A stretch of 64,000 nucleotides of DNA from Paramacrobiotus metropolitanus (Eukaryota > Tardigrada > Eutardigrada > Parachela > Macrobiotidae). Position 1 is the first letter of the stretch. Each line of letters begins with the position of its first letter. Location of the stretch: the NCBI RefSeq assembly GCF_019649055.1, contig NW_026570225.1, forward strand, positions 620,001 to 684,000, given 5' to 3'. Below are positions 11,790-23,900 of this stretch, piece after piece. The position numbers and the translations under genes were made by a program. Below the pieces are notes generated by a model that saw only the letters and a list, made by a program, of their open reading frames with translations, had not been told where the DNA came from and searched no databases.

Positions 11790-14064
11790 ATTGGCCCTTG
11801 TGTTCGCTCAAAAATCATTGGCAAGTCGCGAGTTCAGCTTTTCGAAGCAACGCGCGAAAGCTGAAATTGTTGGTCAGAGTAGAGCAGCAACAGCCAACAC
11901 AACGACTTTCAGTCGCAAACAGTTCCGCAAACCATTTACCGTAACTGGAAATCGCAAAGCAGCCGTTTATAAACGGCTGCACCGGGTGGATTGATTAATG
12001 TATGTACATGCATTCAGCTATTAGAGTAGCGGCACACCTTTATTGCAAAAGCATACTTCTATCTATAAACCTTGTACGGTATAACTATCTGTAGATGAGA
12101 TAAACGGAAGCAAACGACGCTTTTACCAATTACCAGTTGCGTTTTTGTTGTAGTTCGACATTAAGTTAAGAAAAAATAATATGAGGAAACATATGGGAAA
12201 TAATCGATAATCATACGCGAATGTGGCAAACCAGTTCCATAAACCTGAATGCCTGCAGCGGAAATAATCCACAGATATGAATACCCCACGCTCCGCAATG
12301 AATGGAATATTTATTTTTATCCCGTATGGACAGCTTCAGAACAGCCAACAGATAAATTCAACATTTACCTCGGTATTGTGCGGTAAAAGCTCTCGTCACA
12401 TGTTGTGGAGCGATGTGTCCGTCCTTGTAACAGGCTGTAATCATTGCGAAAAGATTATTAAATTTTTACAGCGAACAATGAGTAAAGTATTATATCAGTA
12501 ATTTGCTGATGCTTGACCGGAAGAAGCCACACGGTCGAAATATTAAGCAACTTATAAGTACTTATGCTATAACTTACGGTAATTGTGGCCAATGTTTACA
12601 CCACCGAACAAAAAGGGTAGGATAAACAACGTAAAACAACCAGACGTTTAAATTAATGGAAATTTTTATACGTAACATAATGAGCATCCCCATCAATTCG
12701 CTATAATTCCTAAAATGGAATTACGTTATTATTTTACTAGAAAAATAGGCTTACAACACTGGAGTTGAATCGCACTCAAGTTGACTGATCATGAGTTCGT
12801 ATCCTGAATATTACATGTACAGCTGGCAACATCCAACAAGATTTAAACTGAAGAGATCGATACTGAGTAATTATCCGTGTAATTGTATAAGTGACCTGCA
12901 GTTGTTTTGGATGATGGTTTGGGGCTTTGCCTGTAAATAGATTGGCTAGTGGCTATACCTTAGCTTTATTTCCAAAATACTCTATACCCAGAACTTTACT
13001 ACATGCAGAATCCGTCTTTTTAAAATATATACCATAGTGCATACCATATTTCACTATACATAAGTAATATGATTTCTTGTTGAACAGTAAAAAGTGTAAT
13101 GTAAATCCAGAATGAGACGGGAAGTATAATAATAAAAGAAAGTACCAAGGGCTCAAAAGGTCACCTTGTTATGCATCGCCAGAAAAATTAGGCGCGCAGC
13201 ATAAGCCATCATACTAACGGGAGCCTTTGTGGAGTTTATGGAACTGCAACAACATAATTTGTTTCGTTTTTGAATTTTACGATGCTTTAAAAATGCGGCA
13301 TGCTGCCTCGCCAGAATCCAAACCGGAGCGCAGACGATTACAAACACAAATTTTGGCAGAAATGGACATTTGATTCTACTGTAGATTTGACACTAGTTTC
13401 TGACATTTTTGTAGACAAGAAAACTTAAAATTATTATTATTATTGTATAGTTTTGTCAAATGTGGTGACATTATGTCTATGAGCATGGCCCATACTGTAA
13501 GAAGCAGTTCAAAAACAAAACAAAGCTAGAAGTACGAGTAGTCTATGGAAGTTACGTACTCGTTTATTGCAGTTTCTACTTAAAATTCGTAAACGTGCAA
13601 GTACGTGCATAGTCAAAAACCCACATTTTCGCTGGTTTTATTATTACCAAATATTCCCTCTCGCAGTACACTGCTTGTGCGTGCTGCCATTTCCCAAACA
13701 TTAAAATTATCAATTACGAAATTACGAGAAAGCATTTGGATGAATCGCAACACGAGTAGTGCGAGCTTCGTCTAATGCGCAAATACGAGTAAAATGGTTT
13801 ATTTGCATCAAGAGAGTTATTAAACTACCAAAACAACAGAAACAAAGGTTTCTATCAATAAGCTAAAATAACAGGAAGAAAAGAGGTAACACAGTGAATT
13901 ATACCGCCCGGTTACTTCAGTAATCAGCTTTTTGATTTTTACAAAACAAGCAGCAGTCAATCACCACAAAAGAGATCCGGAATCTTTGAAAACGCCGTTT
14001 TCCATGTGGTACTTCTCCAAATATCCGTGTAGATAAATCCTTCCCAATTTCAAAACTGGCTGGG
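11790..14064. other. Intergenic between the two membrane-protein paralogues
   Basis: This is about 2.3 kb of AT-rich sequence with no supported gene on either strand. Open frames at 12277-12501, 13156-12953 and 13347-13153 are short and unlike anything I recognise. The promoter of paralogue A should lie just above 11790. Confidence 0.35.
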
Positions 14065-15414
14065 TTATTCGTTTACGCAGAACACCTCCTTTCGACGCAG
14101 CGCCAGCACTATCCGGACTCCAGCGCGAACAACAAGCAATGTCAGACCGAGCAAACGCAATTCCATTCGGTCCCACAGGGCACCCAAAGTGCCACGAGAG
14201 AGTATTTTCCACATTTTCTCACCGTAATCCGGGAACATCTCGAGCAGCACGGTCTTTCGGAGGCGCGAGATCTTTCGCTGACAGTGAACAGCATTGAGGA
14301 AGCCGCAAATGGTCAACAGAGCATACGGCCAGGATATTATCAGGTATTCGCCACCCGCAGTATTCATCGCGACTGAATGCCACCATCCGTGCACGACAGT
14401 CCACCAAAAATATGATAAAAAACCGGGAAAGTATGCCCATACGATCCCGTTGAGTGTGCAGACGGAAACCATGCCTAGTACAGTATGCGCCATGTGGAAA
14501 AGGACGAAGCTCTCCAGATGGTCGCTGGCATTCCAGATCATCGAGTTGCCTAATTGGGAATTAGCCAGGGTCGTCGAAATTAGCCATTGCCCACGCAGCT
14601 TCTTAACAGCGCGGATACCAAGCACACACAGGATGGGATCTGCGAAAGTGGACGAGCCGAATCCCGTGTATGTCCAAGAGATAAGCCAACGGGCGAAGTC
14701 TACCTCACTCGACAGCTGAAACACATATCAAAAATTAAAATCTGATTATACACAACAGTGCATTGCTACCTAAGTTCTTATGTCGCAAATTTACTTCCTA
14801 CATTGATATTAGTACGTACTACTTTGTAGTAATACTGTATATGTATATGTAATTACCAATAGTAGGTTACCATTAAATGGCATTAATCACAACAATATTC
14901 AGCTGATTCACCACCGGGACTGACGGTAAATTAAATATGTACACTATGGACTATGGTCATATGTATTAGTTCTGTGAATTTGTTATACCGGTAGGTGTTC
15001 GCACAGCAATCGCAATGGGCGCAATCGTTCGCTCTTTAGCATTTGAAATTATTAAGGTATCTACTCTTATTCTGGCACCCGAACCTCTTGCTTATTATTA
15101 GTGCCATTGTTGGGACTGGCTGTAGCTGGCTGTCGAAATGACTGTAGCGCTGAAGCGGTGATCACCAAAATATTCCGAGCCACACTCAATATTACGGCTG
15201 TCCACATGGAGAACTTCAACGATTTAATACAAGAACCCTTTGCTAGATCTAGTGCCAGCTTTCCGCAGAAGGCCGGGTCTATCGTGGAAAGAGTGGAGTA
15301 TGAACGGTTCCGTCGTAGAGCAGCCGCACTTTTTGTTTCCTTTCTGCAGCTGAGCGAAAAATCATCCATAATCATTCCTGTCGCGGTACGCCCAGGGATG
15401 GGTTGATTGTCCAT
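14065..15414 (-). CDS. Unknown multi-pass membrane protein, paralogue B (chemoreceptor-like)
   Basis: This gene is the tandem partner of the one at 11789-10375. Exon 1 is 15414-15085 (ATG at 15414; a donor of the form GAG|gttcgg is the least certain point). Exon 2 is 14715-14065, after a tttcag acceptor. They join in phase 0 to give about 326 aa. Exon 1 has the same order as paralogue A: a basic RRNRSYSTLSTI stretch, then a hydrophobic segment (MWTAVILSVARNILVITASA). Exon 2 is hydrophobic in several blocks, including LGMVSVCTLNGIVWAYFPGF, LIISWPYALLTICGFL and LLGLTLLVVRAGV, and ends LALRRKEVFCVNE. A shared GxWL-x3-T-L segment near the start of exon 2 also links A and B. Divergence is high, so the duplication is old. 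A seven-pass receptor-like topology is plausible but I could not count the passes with certainty. Confidence 0.58.
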
Positions 15415-16275
15415 TCTGCAATAAACACCAGCATGATGAAAGGAAATAACAGCGCCACTCGATAAATTCCACCGAAGGCCAGACTCTGAAAATCGCTAGC
15501 AATAAATTCACAGACGGGCTTAAGTAGAAGTACTTATTGTACTCGTACTATTGTAAAACACTGATAAAATTAAACGTTGCAACGGCAGACAGGAGTAAGG
15601 AAACTCACAAGTCACAGTAACTACGGCTCCGCAGGTAGCGTAACAATGATAATTTGATAAATACTTGTACAAAACGCAGTTAAGGCTTATAACGCTTATA
15701 GTCGCACCGCCAGATAATCAATATTTATATAAAGTATAGCATTTACCAGCCTGTAAAGTGTGAGCATTGACCACCACTCCACCAGTGGTAAAACCTTTTT
15801 CATCATTTTACATTTTACGGGATACCGATCGATCGATGACGGCTTCTTGCGGCTATTGCCTGTTTCACGGTAACAAGGATCTCTGATCACAAGATTCTGC
15901 AATCTGCATCAGCAAGCTGCGCTGTGGACTATGCCGACTATGTAATTTGTCGTGCTGCAGACTCGTCCATACTTCTTGACCCCGTGATCTTATGTTAAAT
16001 CATTAATAAATTTCAAAATTCGACCAGCTGGAGAAGTCCGGACAGCTGACTGATTCCAACCTGTCCAGTTGTGCTGAAATGCTTTGCACCATGCAATCGA
16101 ATTTGAGTACGCACAGCCGGCACAGGCTTCTGCTTTTACAGTGACCAAATTTCGTATGCTCTGCAAATTAGCACATACTGCAAATTAATATTGGCGTATA
16201 GTAGCATTACTACAATAGTATACAGTAATTCATAACAGTTTTAATCATTGCATTGTTTTAATCATTAATCATTTT
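15415..16275. other. Intergenic, upstream of paralogue B
   Basis: No supported gene is present. The sequence is AT-rich and includes an ACTCGTAC motif at 15541-15548. A 68-codon open frame on the minus strand at 15902-15696 is unrecognised. Confidence 0.3.
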
Positions 16276-16318
16276 AAGCGATGCATTGCAGGACATTCCG
16301 ATCTGCAATGCATCGCTT
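16276..16318. repeat. 16-bp perfect inverted repeat at the 5' end of the retroelement fragment
   Basis: AAGCGATGCATTGCAG at 16276-16291 is the exact reverse complement of CTGCAATGCATCGCTT at 16303-16318, with an 11-nt loop. The right arm is coding (the CNASL residues of the retroelement protein). The left arm therefore looks like a snap-back copy made at the truncation point. Confidence 0.85.
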
Positions 16319-17086
16319 TCAACACTACTGGAAGTCTTCCGCGACGACGAAATCAACAGAGCGCGCCTACTTGCCCAATCCAAACCGGAAGCTGGTATCT
16401 GGTTGAATGCTCTACCTTCAGCGCATATCGGCAACCTGCTGGACGACGACACCCTGAAAATTTCTGTTGGGCTTAGGCTGGGCGCAGTTATTTGTGAAGC
16501 ACACACTTGCACGAAATGCCATAAACCAGTCGACGTGTACGGCCATCACGGACTGTCATGTACCTTTTCCGCGGGAAGGCATGCTCGCCACGGCGGTTTG
16601 AACAGTGTAGTGTGCCGATCCTTGGTTTCGGCCGGCATCCCAGCGAAGCTTGAACCCCGCGGCACATCCCATACATCAGGTCGCCGTCCGGACGGATGCA
16701 CCACGTTTGCTTGGAAGCGTGGCATATGCTTAGCATGGGACGTTACCTGCGTTGACACTGTCGCCCCTTCGCATATTAAATCGACTTCGGCCACTGCTGG
16801 GTCTGCCGCTGCCCAAGCCGAAGATAAGAAAATCAGCTTATATGCGTACCTCGACGGCAGGTACATCTTTGCCCCACTTGCCTTTGAAACGCTCGGTCTT
16901 TGGGGAAAATCGGCATCCGTATTAGTGAAGGAGATCGGAAAGCGGCTGCAGCAGCACACTGGTGAACCTCGGTCACACGAATTCTTACGCCAGCGTCTAT
17001 CGATCGAAATTCAAAGAGGCAACGCATTTTCTGTTCTTGGGACTATCGATGGAACAAACAACTTAAGAGAAATTTTTCTGTTGTAA
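16292..17086 (+). mobile_element. 5'-truncated retroelement C-terminal fragment, open frame intact
   Basis: The open frame encodes about 260 residues to a TAA at 17084-17086 and has no plausible start of its own. Order of parts: a short helical lead; a zinc-binding pattern C-x2-C followed by HHGLSC (TCTKCHKPVDVYGHHGLSC); a nuclease-like region with RPDG and WDVTCVDT, resembling a PD-(D/E)xK core; and a tail with FLRQRLSIEIQRGNAFSVLG. This arrangement fits the C-terminus of non-LTR type elements that use a restriction-like endonuclease. The reverse transcriptase expected upstream is absent. The intact frame suggests a fairly recent insertion, compared with the broken relative at 2442-2996. Element clade is not assigned. 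Confidence 0.72.
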
Positions 17087-18237
17087 TTATTCCTGTTTTT
17101 ATTACAAATTTGTGACGTGACTGGCTTGAGCTAATAAAACGGTAGTTTTAATCCGCTCTAGAGAAAATATGCTTAATTATAGACCTGACGCTCAAAATAT
17201 CCTTTTGATGGGCATATTTAAGTATACGTAATATGAATATCGCTTACAGCAGTCCGTCAAAAGGAGAACCGGAAGCGGCAACAGAAGAACCGTTTCCTCG
17301 GTGCATATTAAATTTTTACCTGCTGGCAGCATGAGAGATGGGACTAGTGCATACTCGTAGAAGTTAAAGAAACCGCGAAATGTATGGTCAGTTCCTTAGA
17401 TGATGTATTCTGGAAGAAGACCGAACAAAGGATCGATCTACCACTTTCATGGAGCGGCGCATTAGTTTAGTGAGAATGAAGGGAATGTGGCCGCAGTTTC
17501 GTATAGGTTTCGTTTAGGATTTCGTGTAGGCACTTTTGCCGGGCAGGATTAGAGTGTTCGAATTAAAAGGACGAATTTGGTTGTTTTTGGAATTTGCAAC
17601 CGACGACGTACTAATATAAATACACATTGTTTCACTTCCTTCCACAACATTCCGTGATAAATAGTTTTACGCAAATAAGCACTAAGCCCGTGGTAGAAGC
17701 GCAAACCGATGTAAATCCTTTGGCACCAATGGTATTCCTGTAAATGAGCTTTGGAGTGACCGCTGGGCTCCCGTGAATGTGATCGCAGATACAGTTGCGT
17801 AAACCTCGACCCTTTTTTGTCATCCGCTGCTTTAGAAAGATTTGAAGACACTCTTTTCTTTCGAGAAAGCGCCAAGCCCCAGTTTAGTTGCAAACTACGT
17901 ATAGGTACAGCGATCGAAACCCGGGTACCATAAGTACTACTTACAATGTTAGTCGTATAATTATACTGCAGTTTAATCTGATGACTGAAATTTCACTATA
18001 AGGTAGATACACTAATACCTAATCTTACTATTAATTTTAGTTTTAAAACTTACGTCACTGTAAATTACTGTAGTTATTAACTTATTACTACAGTATTGTA
18101 TGGTAGTTTGTGCACCTGTTGCACATCGCATTAATGTGGGTACTGGGTAATCTGTATTTCATGCTCTTCCTACAGTGCATGCTGAAGCTTGCAGCTTTGA
18201 TAGTATTGTGCGAAGAACTGAAATTTTATGTGAATCC
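17087..18237. other. Intergenic, no gene seen
   Basis: Low GC sequence after the retroelement fragment. The minus-strand open frame at 17893-17549 (114 codons) has no recognisable motif, no membrane segment and no paralogue in the window, so I do not call it. Confidence 0.3.
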
Positions 18238-19293
18238 GTTTATTATAGGCATCCCTTTTCGCACCCTGTTTATTATAGGCACCCCATTTTTAATTAATAT
18301 CGTACATTAATATTGTACTTTATGACCCGAGATGTTTAAGCTATGGATCCTTCCCTTAAGTACAAAAAAAGTTTTACGAATGCGTGCACTCTAGAGAAAA
18401 CGAAAAGAACGGCTTTGGGGCTCGTGTGTTCACTTATTTCCGACGAAACCAATGCCCAGCTCGCATCAGGCTTCCAGCCATGCAGCATTCGCGGCCACGT
18501 CCCACGAATATTAGGTAGAACCAGAAATGGACCATAACCATCAGCTGACAGAATATAAAAAACGTTACCGGAAAATCAGAAATACAGAAAAAGAGATAGT
18601 ACAGAGCCTTGGTAGAGAATAGGTTATCACATCTGCAGAAAATGTGGTGCTGTAAATGTGGTGCTGTCTAACACCGGAACACTGGCGTGATCCGGTGCCG
18701 CCGCATGTCCACCTGTAGCTCTCCTTGCTGTACGGTGGCGAACAGAAGCCGGCCACCGCAGCATTCCAGTTGTCGAGCTTCTGTTGCCGGGGTCCAATCA
18801 GTGCGGCCCGATGGTTTTTTTCTGCATTGCGGAAATGATTTGTGTAGTATCGCCCGCGAACATCGGATTTACAAAAGCAACGGCTTAAAAGTCTGACAAG
18901 CTGAGACAATCACAAGGTGATAACAGCTTGGAAGGCAATGGAAGGAGCCCATGAATGAGCTGACCAACGCCAAAGATGACCTTCTGGTCACAGTAGAAGA
19001 GGCGATGCTAATTCGCTCAAAGCTGGCTGATTTGCCGAAACGTTGATTTCTAAGCTGGCTGATTTGATTATCGGCTGGAAAGCCTGATGTACTTACTTAA
19101 CTCAACGCTAGAACAAAATTATTACTGAAAATTCAAATTATTATCTGAATAATTAAAGCTGCATTTTTACCTAAGAACACTGAATCTATTATATATCATA
19201 ATAAGCTAAAAGGGGTGCCTATAATAAACGGGGTGCGAAAAGGGGTGCTTATAATATACCGGGGTTTTAAGGGGTGCCTATAAGGGTACCCTT
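18238..19293. mobile_element. About 1-kb repeat element with inverted, internally iterated ends
   Basis: The left end (18238-18286) holds two copies of TTTATTATAGGCAYCCC separated by TTTTCGCACCCTG. The right end (19211-19293) holds the same units inverted, as GGGGTGCCTATAATAAACGG, a GGGGTGCTTATAATATACCG variant and a third, GGGGTGCCTATAAGGGTACC. The interior, about 925 bp, has no convincing open frame; the longest on the plus strand is 64 codons at 18343-18537. Inverted ends enclosing non-coding sequence suggest a non-autonomous DNA transposon or foldback element. I could not define target-site duplications, so the outer limits are approximate. Confidence 0.55.
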
Positions 19294-20965
19294 AATTATA
19301 ACTTAAAAGTCGACTATCGCTAACAATAAACCTTCAGATACTGATTCTAACAGTTGTAAGCAGAATTCCAAAACGAGTTTATAGATACGGCTTGGGCGTG
19401 CTTATTGATTTCGTAACAGAAAATCAGGTTACGGTGGCAAGAAGCAGAAACCATGTCAAAGGCATTAATATGTATCATAACCATACGGAAAACAAATTGT
19501 ATCGTCTTCCGATTTCGAAACCAACGCACTTTGCATTATAAACTAACATCAATACGATGCCGGTAATTTCGGCTGTAGCGTATGACTGCGTTGCACATAC
19601 AGTACTCTACGTGTTCGATCATCTTTTTATTTTCCCCTGTTTTTTGGTGAGTTTGTTTTTCAACAAACTTTTTTTAAAATGGATCAGGTTACATTTTGCG
19701 AGATATGTAATTTTTGTATAATTGCAAAGAGTTTAACGTTTACACAGGAGTTTATCCATGCTGCAACAAATCAATCTGCAACAAATCCGAAATAAGCAGG
19801 GATCCACGTGCAAGAATGGATACTTATACATCGTGGGGACCGGAAATTATAGGAATGCGTTATGAATTATATCATACGGACGGTTAGGTCCTATTAAGGG
19901 GTCGAACGCTAAAAACTTGCAATAGCATAAAAATACAACTGCCATAATATTACATAATTGGTAATATAACTGGCATCATTTATTATGCACTGCAAAATGT
20001 TTGTTGTGTATTATTTAACTTACCATTAATATTAGAGCATTCATTGATGATAAGTTTTCATTCATTCTTGACCCCAAGCGACAATCGTAGTTTCGTATAG
20101 TTGCTTCAACTTGCTTGCGATCATTTTAATACCACATGCCGTGTGCCATTGGTCTACACTAGACCAAACCCTCTCCGCTGCAGTATATGTATGAGTACTG
20201 TAAAGTAGTGTAAAGCTAACCATAAGCACACTGCACATGTATAGGCGAGAGCGATCAAGGCAAGTAACAACAACATTCCGTTTTTATACCAAGTCCACTT
20301 TCACTTGCTGCTTGAGTAAGTTTTATTTTTGCGCTGCATTTGGGAAATCCTGTCTCCATCTGACAATTCATTTTACAAGGGAACAGCAACTGGTTTTAGG
20401 AGATTTATTCAGTGCTCCTCAGATAAATGGAGACGAGGATTTGCAGCCTATTAAATGCTAGACCGATAATAACTTTACGTTGATTTATTTGGACATGCTC
20501 GCATCGTGCTCACATCTGACGGTGGAGTGTGCGGTAGCTGCACATATGACGGTCTGTGTGTTGGGGACACTAAATGTAATTCGTCCTTGAGTTCAAAAAC
20601 GGGAAACAGCAGCGTGTGATCCTGCTACTTCATACGCGAGAAATGATCGATCGATCCGGCGACATTCATCCGGGTGCACATTAGGAGGCTATGGGCCACT
20701 GCTTGATTATTGTGCAGAACTGGATCTTTCTGGCATACGCATCTCGCGCCCAGTTGCACAGGAGCAGCAGCTGCACCAGCCTCACTACAACGGATCTGCT
20801 GATCCGTGAGGAACCCCGAACACAGGAGTGCATGCGTTGCTGTGTCCGGGCTCGATGAATTATTCTTGCCCATGGCACAAAGGATTGTGATAATTTGTTG
20901 TGGAATCTGAAGAGTGATAATCAATTGTGCGGGGGGCTGCGCGTGCTGCCAGGACTGCTTCGGAA
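19294..20965. other. Intergenic, upstream of SPPL3
   Basis: About 1.7 kb with no supported gene on either strand. The SPPL3 promoter and 5' leader must be near the right end, but no specific element can be pointed to. Confidence 0.3.
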
Positions 20966-23900
20966 ATGGGTTCGGATTTTGATTGGTAAGTCACCGTAAG
21001 TGGGGTTTTTATGTTGGATGTTATTTCCGGTTGGTTTGTGCAGTAGATGTTTTATGGCTTAATTATTTGTGGAAATGCGCCTTTGCAAGTAAATATGCTG
21101 CCAATCTGAGCTTGTTTTAATTATGAGGATTGTTAATCTGTTGCGTTATCCATTTGCGATGATATCAAAGCACATCAGAATTCGTCCGAGCCAGGGCCAG
21201 ACGTGATCAGTTTTGTTTCATGAATGATTATGCCGCTTTGGTATTGTAATGCTGTTATTACGAGAAAAGTAATAATAAAACGAAACTGGCCACGGTAAAA
21301 ACATCTTCTACAGTTGCATGGTATAATTATCTATTCAATGTTTTTGATCATAAGAACGGTTACCGTAGTTTAGTAGTCGTAATCCGGCGTTAGCTATAAC
21401 AGCTCAGTGTTTTTTAAATGAATTATTTGGACTTATAATAATGTAAATTGATCGTCACGGCACAACCGTACACGGGTTACCAATACTGAAAAAGTTAGGG
21501 CTGTTCATTGTTATGTTAAATACCTAAAGTACATAATACATCTATATTTCAGGAAAATTAGAGAATGCCGTGGGTTGGTGCAAAATGCCCCTAATAATTA
21601 CGTGGATGTATTTGTTTATTTACCGCAGGATTAGGGATAAAAAATCACACAATCATTTTTTGATATGATTTAGCTGTCGGACTGTAAAAAAAAGTTATTT
21701 GCGAAAGGAAATTAAGCTTCGCAGATAAATATAATATTATTATACCAGACACATACCAGCTGTACTGAGAAGATTTTAGTAAAGTTATGGATTCGGGCTG
21801 GTTAACCAGTGACGGTGTTGCTTAATCAGCCTTAATGTCATGACATTCTTGAGCAGATGTTCATACATTTGATAAGAAAGAAAAACAGTTTGCCGCTCAA
21901 AAATAATGCCCGAAGGGCTTTTCTGTGGTATCTGATGTTTGGCTGGCAAATGTTTGTTGATATTCGATGTCGAAACCATCTTTATGCTGCTTAATGATGC
22001 TTGTGTTCGTAGATTTGCTAGCCTCTGTTTGTTTTCAGGGCGTACACTCTCATGGACTCATCTCGCGTGTCCACTTTCCTTATCTCAATATTGCTAATTG
22101 TCTACGGCAGTTTCCGGTGAGTTAAACCAACTTAATTGCTGCTTCTAACACTCTGTCTAGCGAACAGACATTGTTTTTTGTCAGGTCGTTAAATATGGAA
22201 CAACAATCGGCCTCGAACGCAGAAAAAGAAGCAAAGCAGGATAAGAAAGGTCTAAAGGCGGCCGATGCTTCTTCGCAAGGTGAGGATAAAAAAATGTCAA
22301 CAATTCTGTTGTGGAAACTGTAGTTATTACGGGAGATAAGTAATTTTTCCACGAACACAAGCCGGTTATGTAAATGAAAAACAGCTTTGCTTGGATCAGT
22401 GAGGTGGTTGTTTGGTTTAGATAATTTGATCAGGTTTGTGTGCATTTTTTTCCATTGATAACTTGATTGACGTGCCATTTCTTAATTTGCACGGGAGGTT
22501 TTGTTAGTAATCCGATGGGATTAACTTGAGCAGGTTCCTCACACACGGACGTGGATGCCTTCCAAGCTATGTGTCTTCCGGTTGGAGCCAGCGTCTCGCT
22601 GCTGGTGATGTTTTTCTTTTTTGACTCGATGCAAACAATATTTGCCGCCTGTACAGCCAGTAAGTGCCACGCTGCCAGCTGATGACTTTTGTCTGCTTTG
22701 CATGGTTGGGTTTTAATTGTGTTTATGTTTGTACGGCAGTTATTGCTTCCATTGCCCTAGCCTTTCTCCTCTTGCCCATGTGCCAGTATTTCATGCGACC
22801 TTGTGCCACCACCCACACTTCGTAAGTGCATTCATTCACGCCAGTGTTTTTATTAAGGAAATGGTTCTTTTTGTGCAAAGCAATGGGAGATGTCGCTAAG
22901 AGATAGAGCACTGGCCAAGTTTTTACTTTGCTGATTTGACTTGAATGTTGGCAATAGCCGAAAGTGCTGACTAAATGGGGCATTGCTTCCGGTCAATGTA
23001 GTGCGTAGTGCGTATACTTCTAGCTTTGTAATGCAGACTACAAAGCTTTTTATGTATTATTTTTTATTGGTTTTCCTTGTAAGTGCGCTGTTTTCTTTGT
23101 TTCGTTTATTTGCGCGATGCAGTACGCGCACTGCTTTGGTTCTATAAGAAAGGGAATGCTTCGGTTTTTACATTTTTTATTGTTATACATTTCTTATCTT
23201 TTCTTTATGATTAATAGATGGGAATCGATTGATTGCTCATGCTACAGTCCAGCGCGGCGAATTTGTCTGTTTTTTGTTAACCGCGACATATTTTTCAGTA
23301 ACCCTTTTTTGCATCGAGTGTGAGAGATGTAGATGTCGAGCAGAAGGCGGAAATTGTCGATGTATATTCTGTCTGCGTCATGATATTTGATTGTTACGGA
23401 TGCGTCTCGTGCGTTGCTCCGATTGTTGAACGAGTTTCAGTGGCATGTTGGGCCAGCTTGTTCTTCCGTAGATGTATTGGATATTGGTTAATGTGCATGT
23501 ACGTACCGTACAATACAATCATATTAATGCACATAAGGGCATTCGAAGTTGGTGGACAAACCAGTTTGGGCTTTTATTAGCAGCTGCAACTTGTAAGAGT
23601 TTTCAGGTTTCAACGACTGAAAAATAACACCTGTATTACACAATAAAGAAATGTATTGTTTAATGTTAACTGTATCCTTTAGATGTGTACGTTTTTACGA
23701 TTGGGAGGAATTATCAGTAAAAAATTTCGGAATTATGACGAGCTTGCTGGTGCGTTAGATATAAATATAAATTTTTATAACGCATTGTGTTATAATTTTA
23801 TCAATTTTTGAAATAGTTATGCAATATGCGTCATTTTGTTCGCTTGGTTTCCGCATTTATTTCGCTGGACGGACGAAATAAATGCTTCTACGAGTGTTTA

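Noticed and set aside
17549-17893. 114-codon minus-strand open frame
   Set aside because: No motif, no paralogue, no splice context that supports it.
22122-22478. 118-codon minus-strand open frame across an SPPL3 exon
   Set aside because: It is antisense to the well-supported exon 22185-22279 and runs into introns; a shadow.
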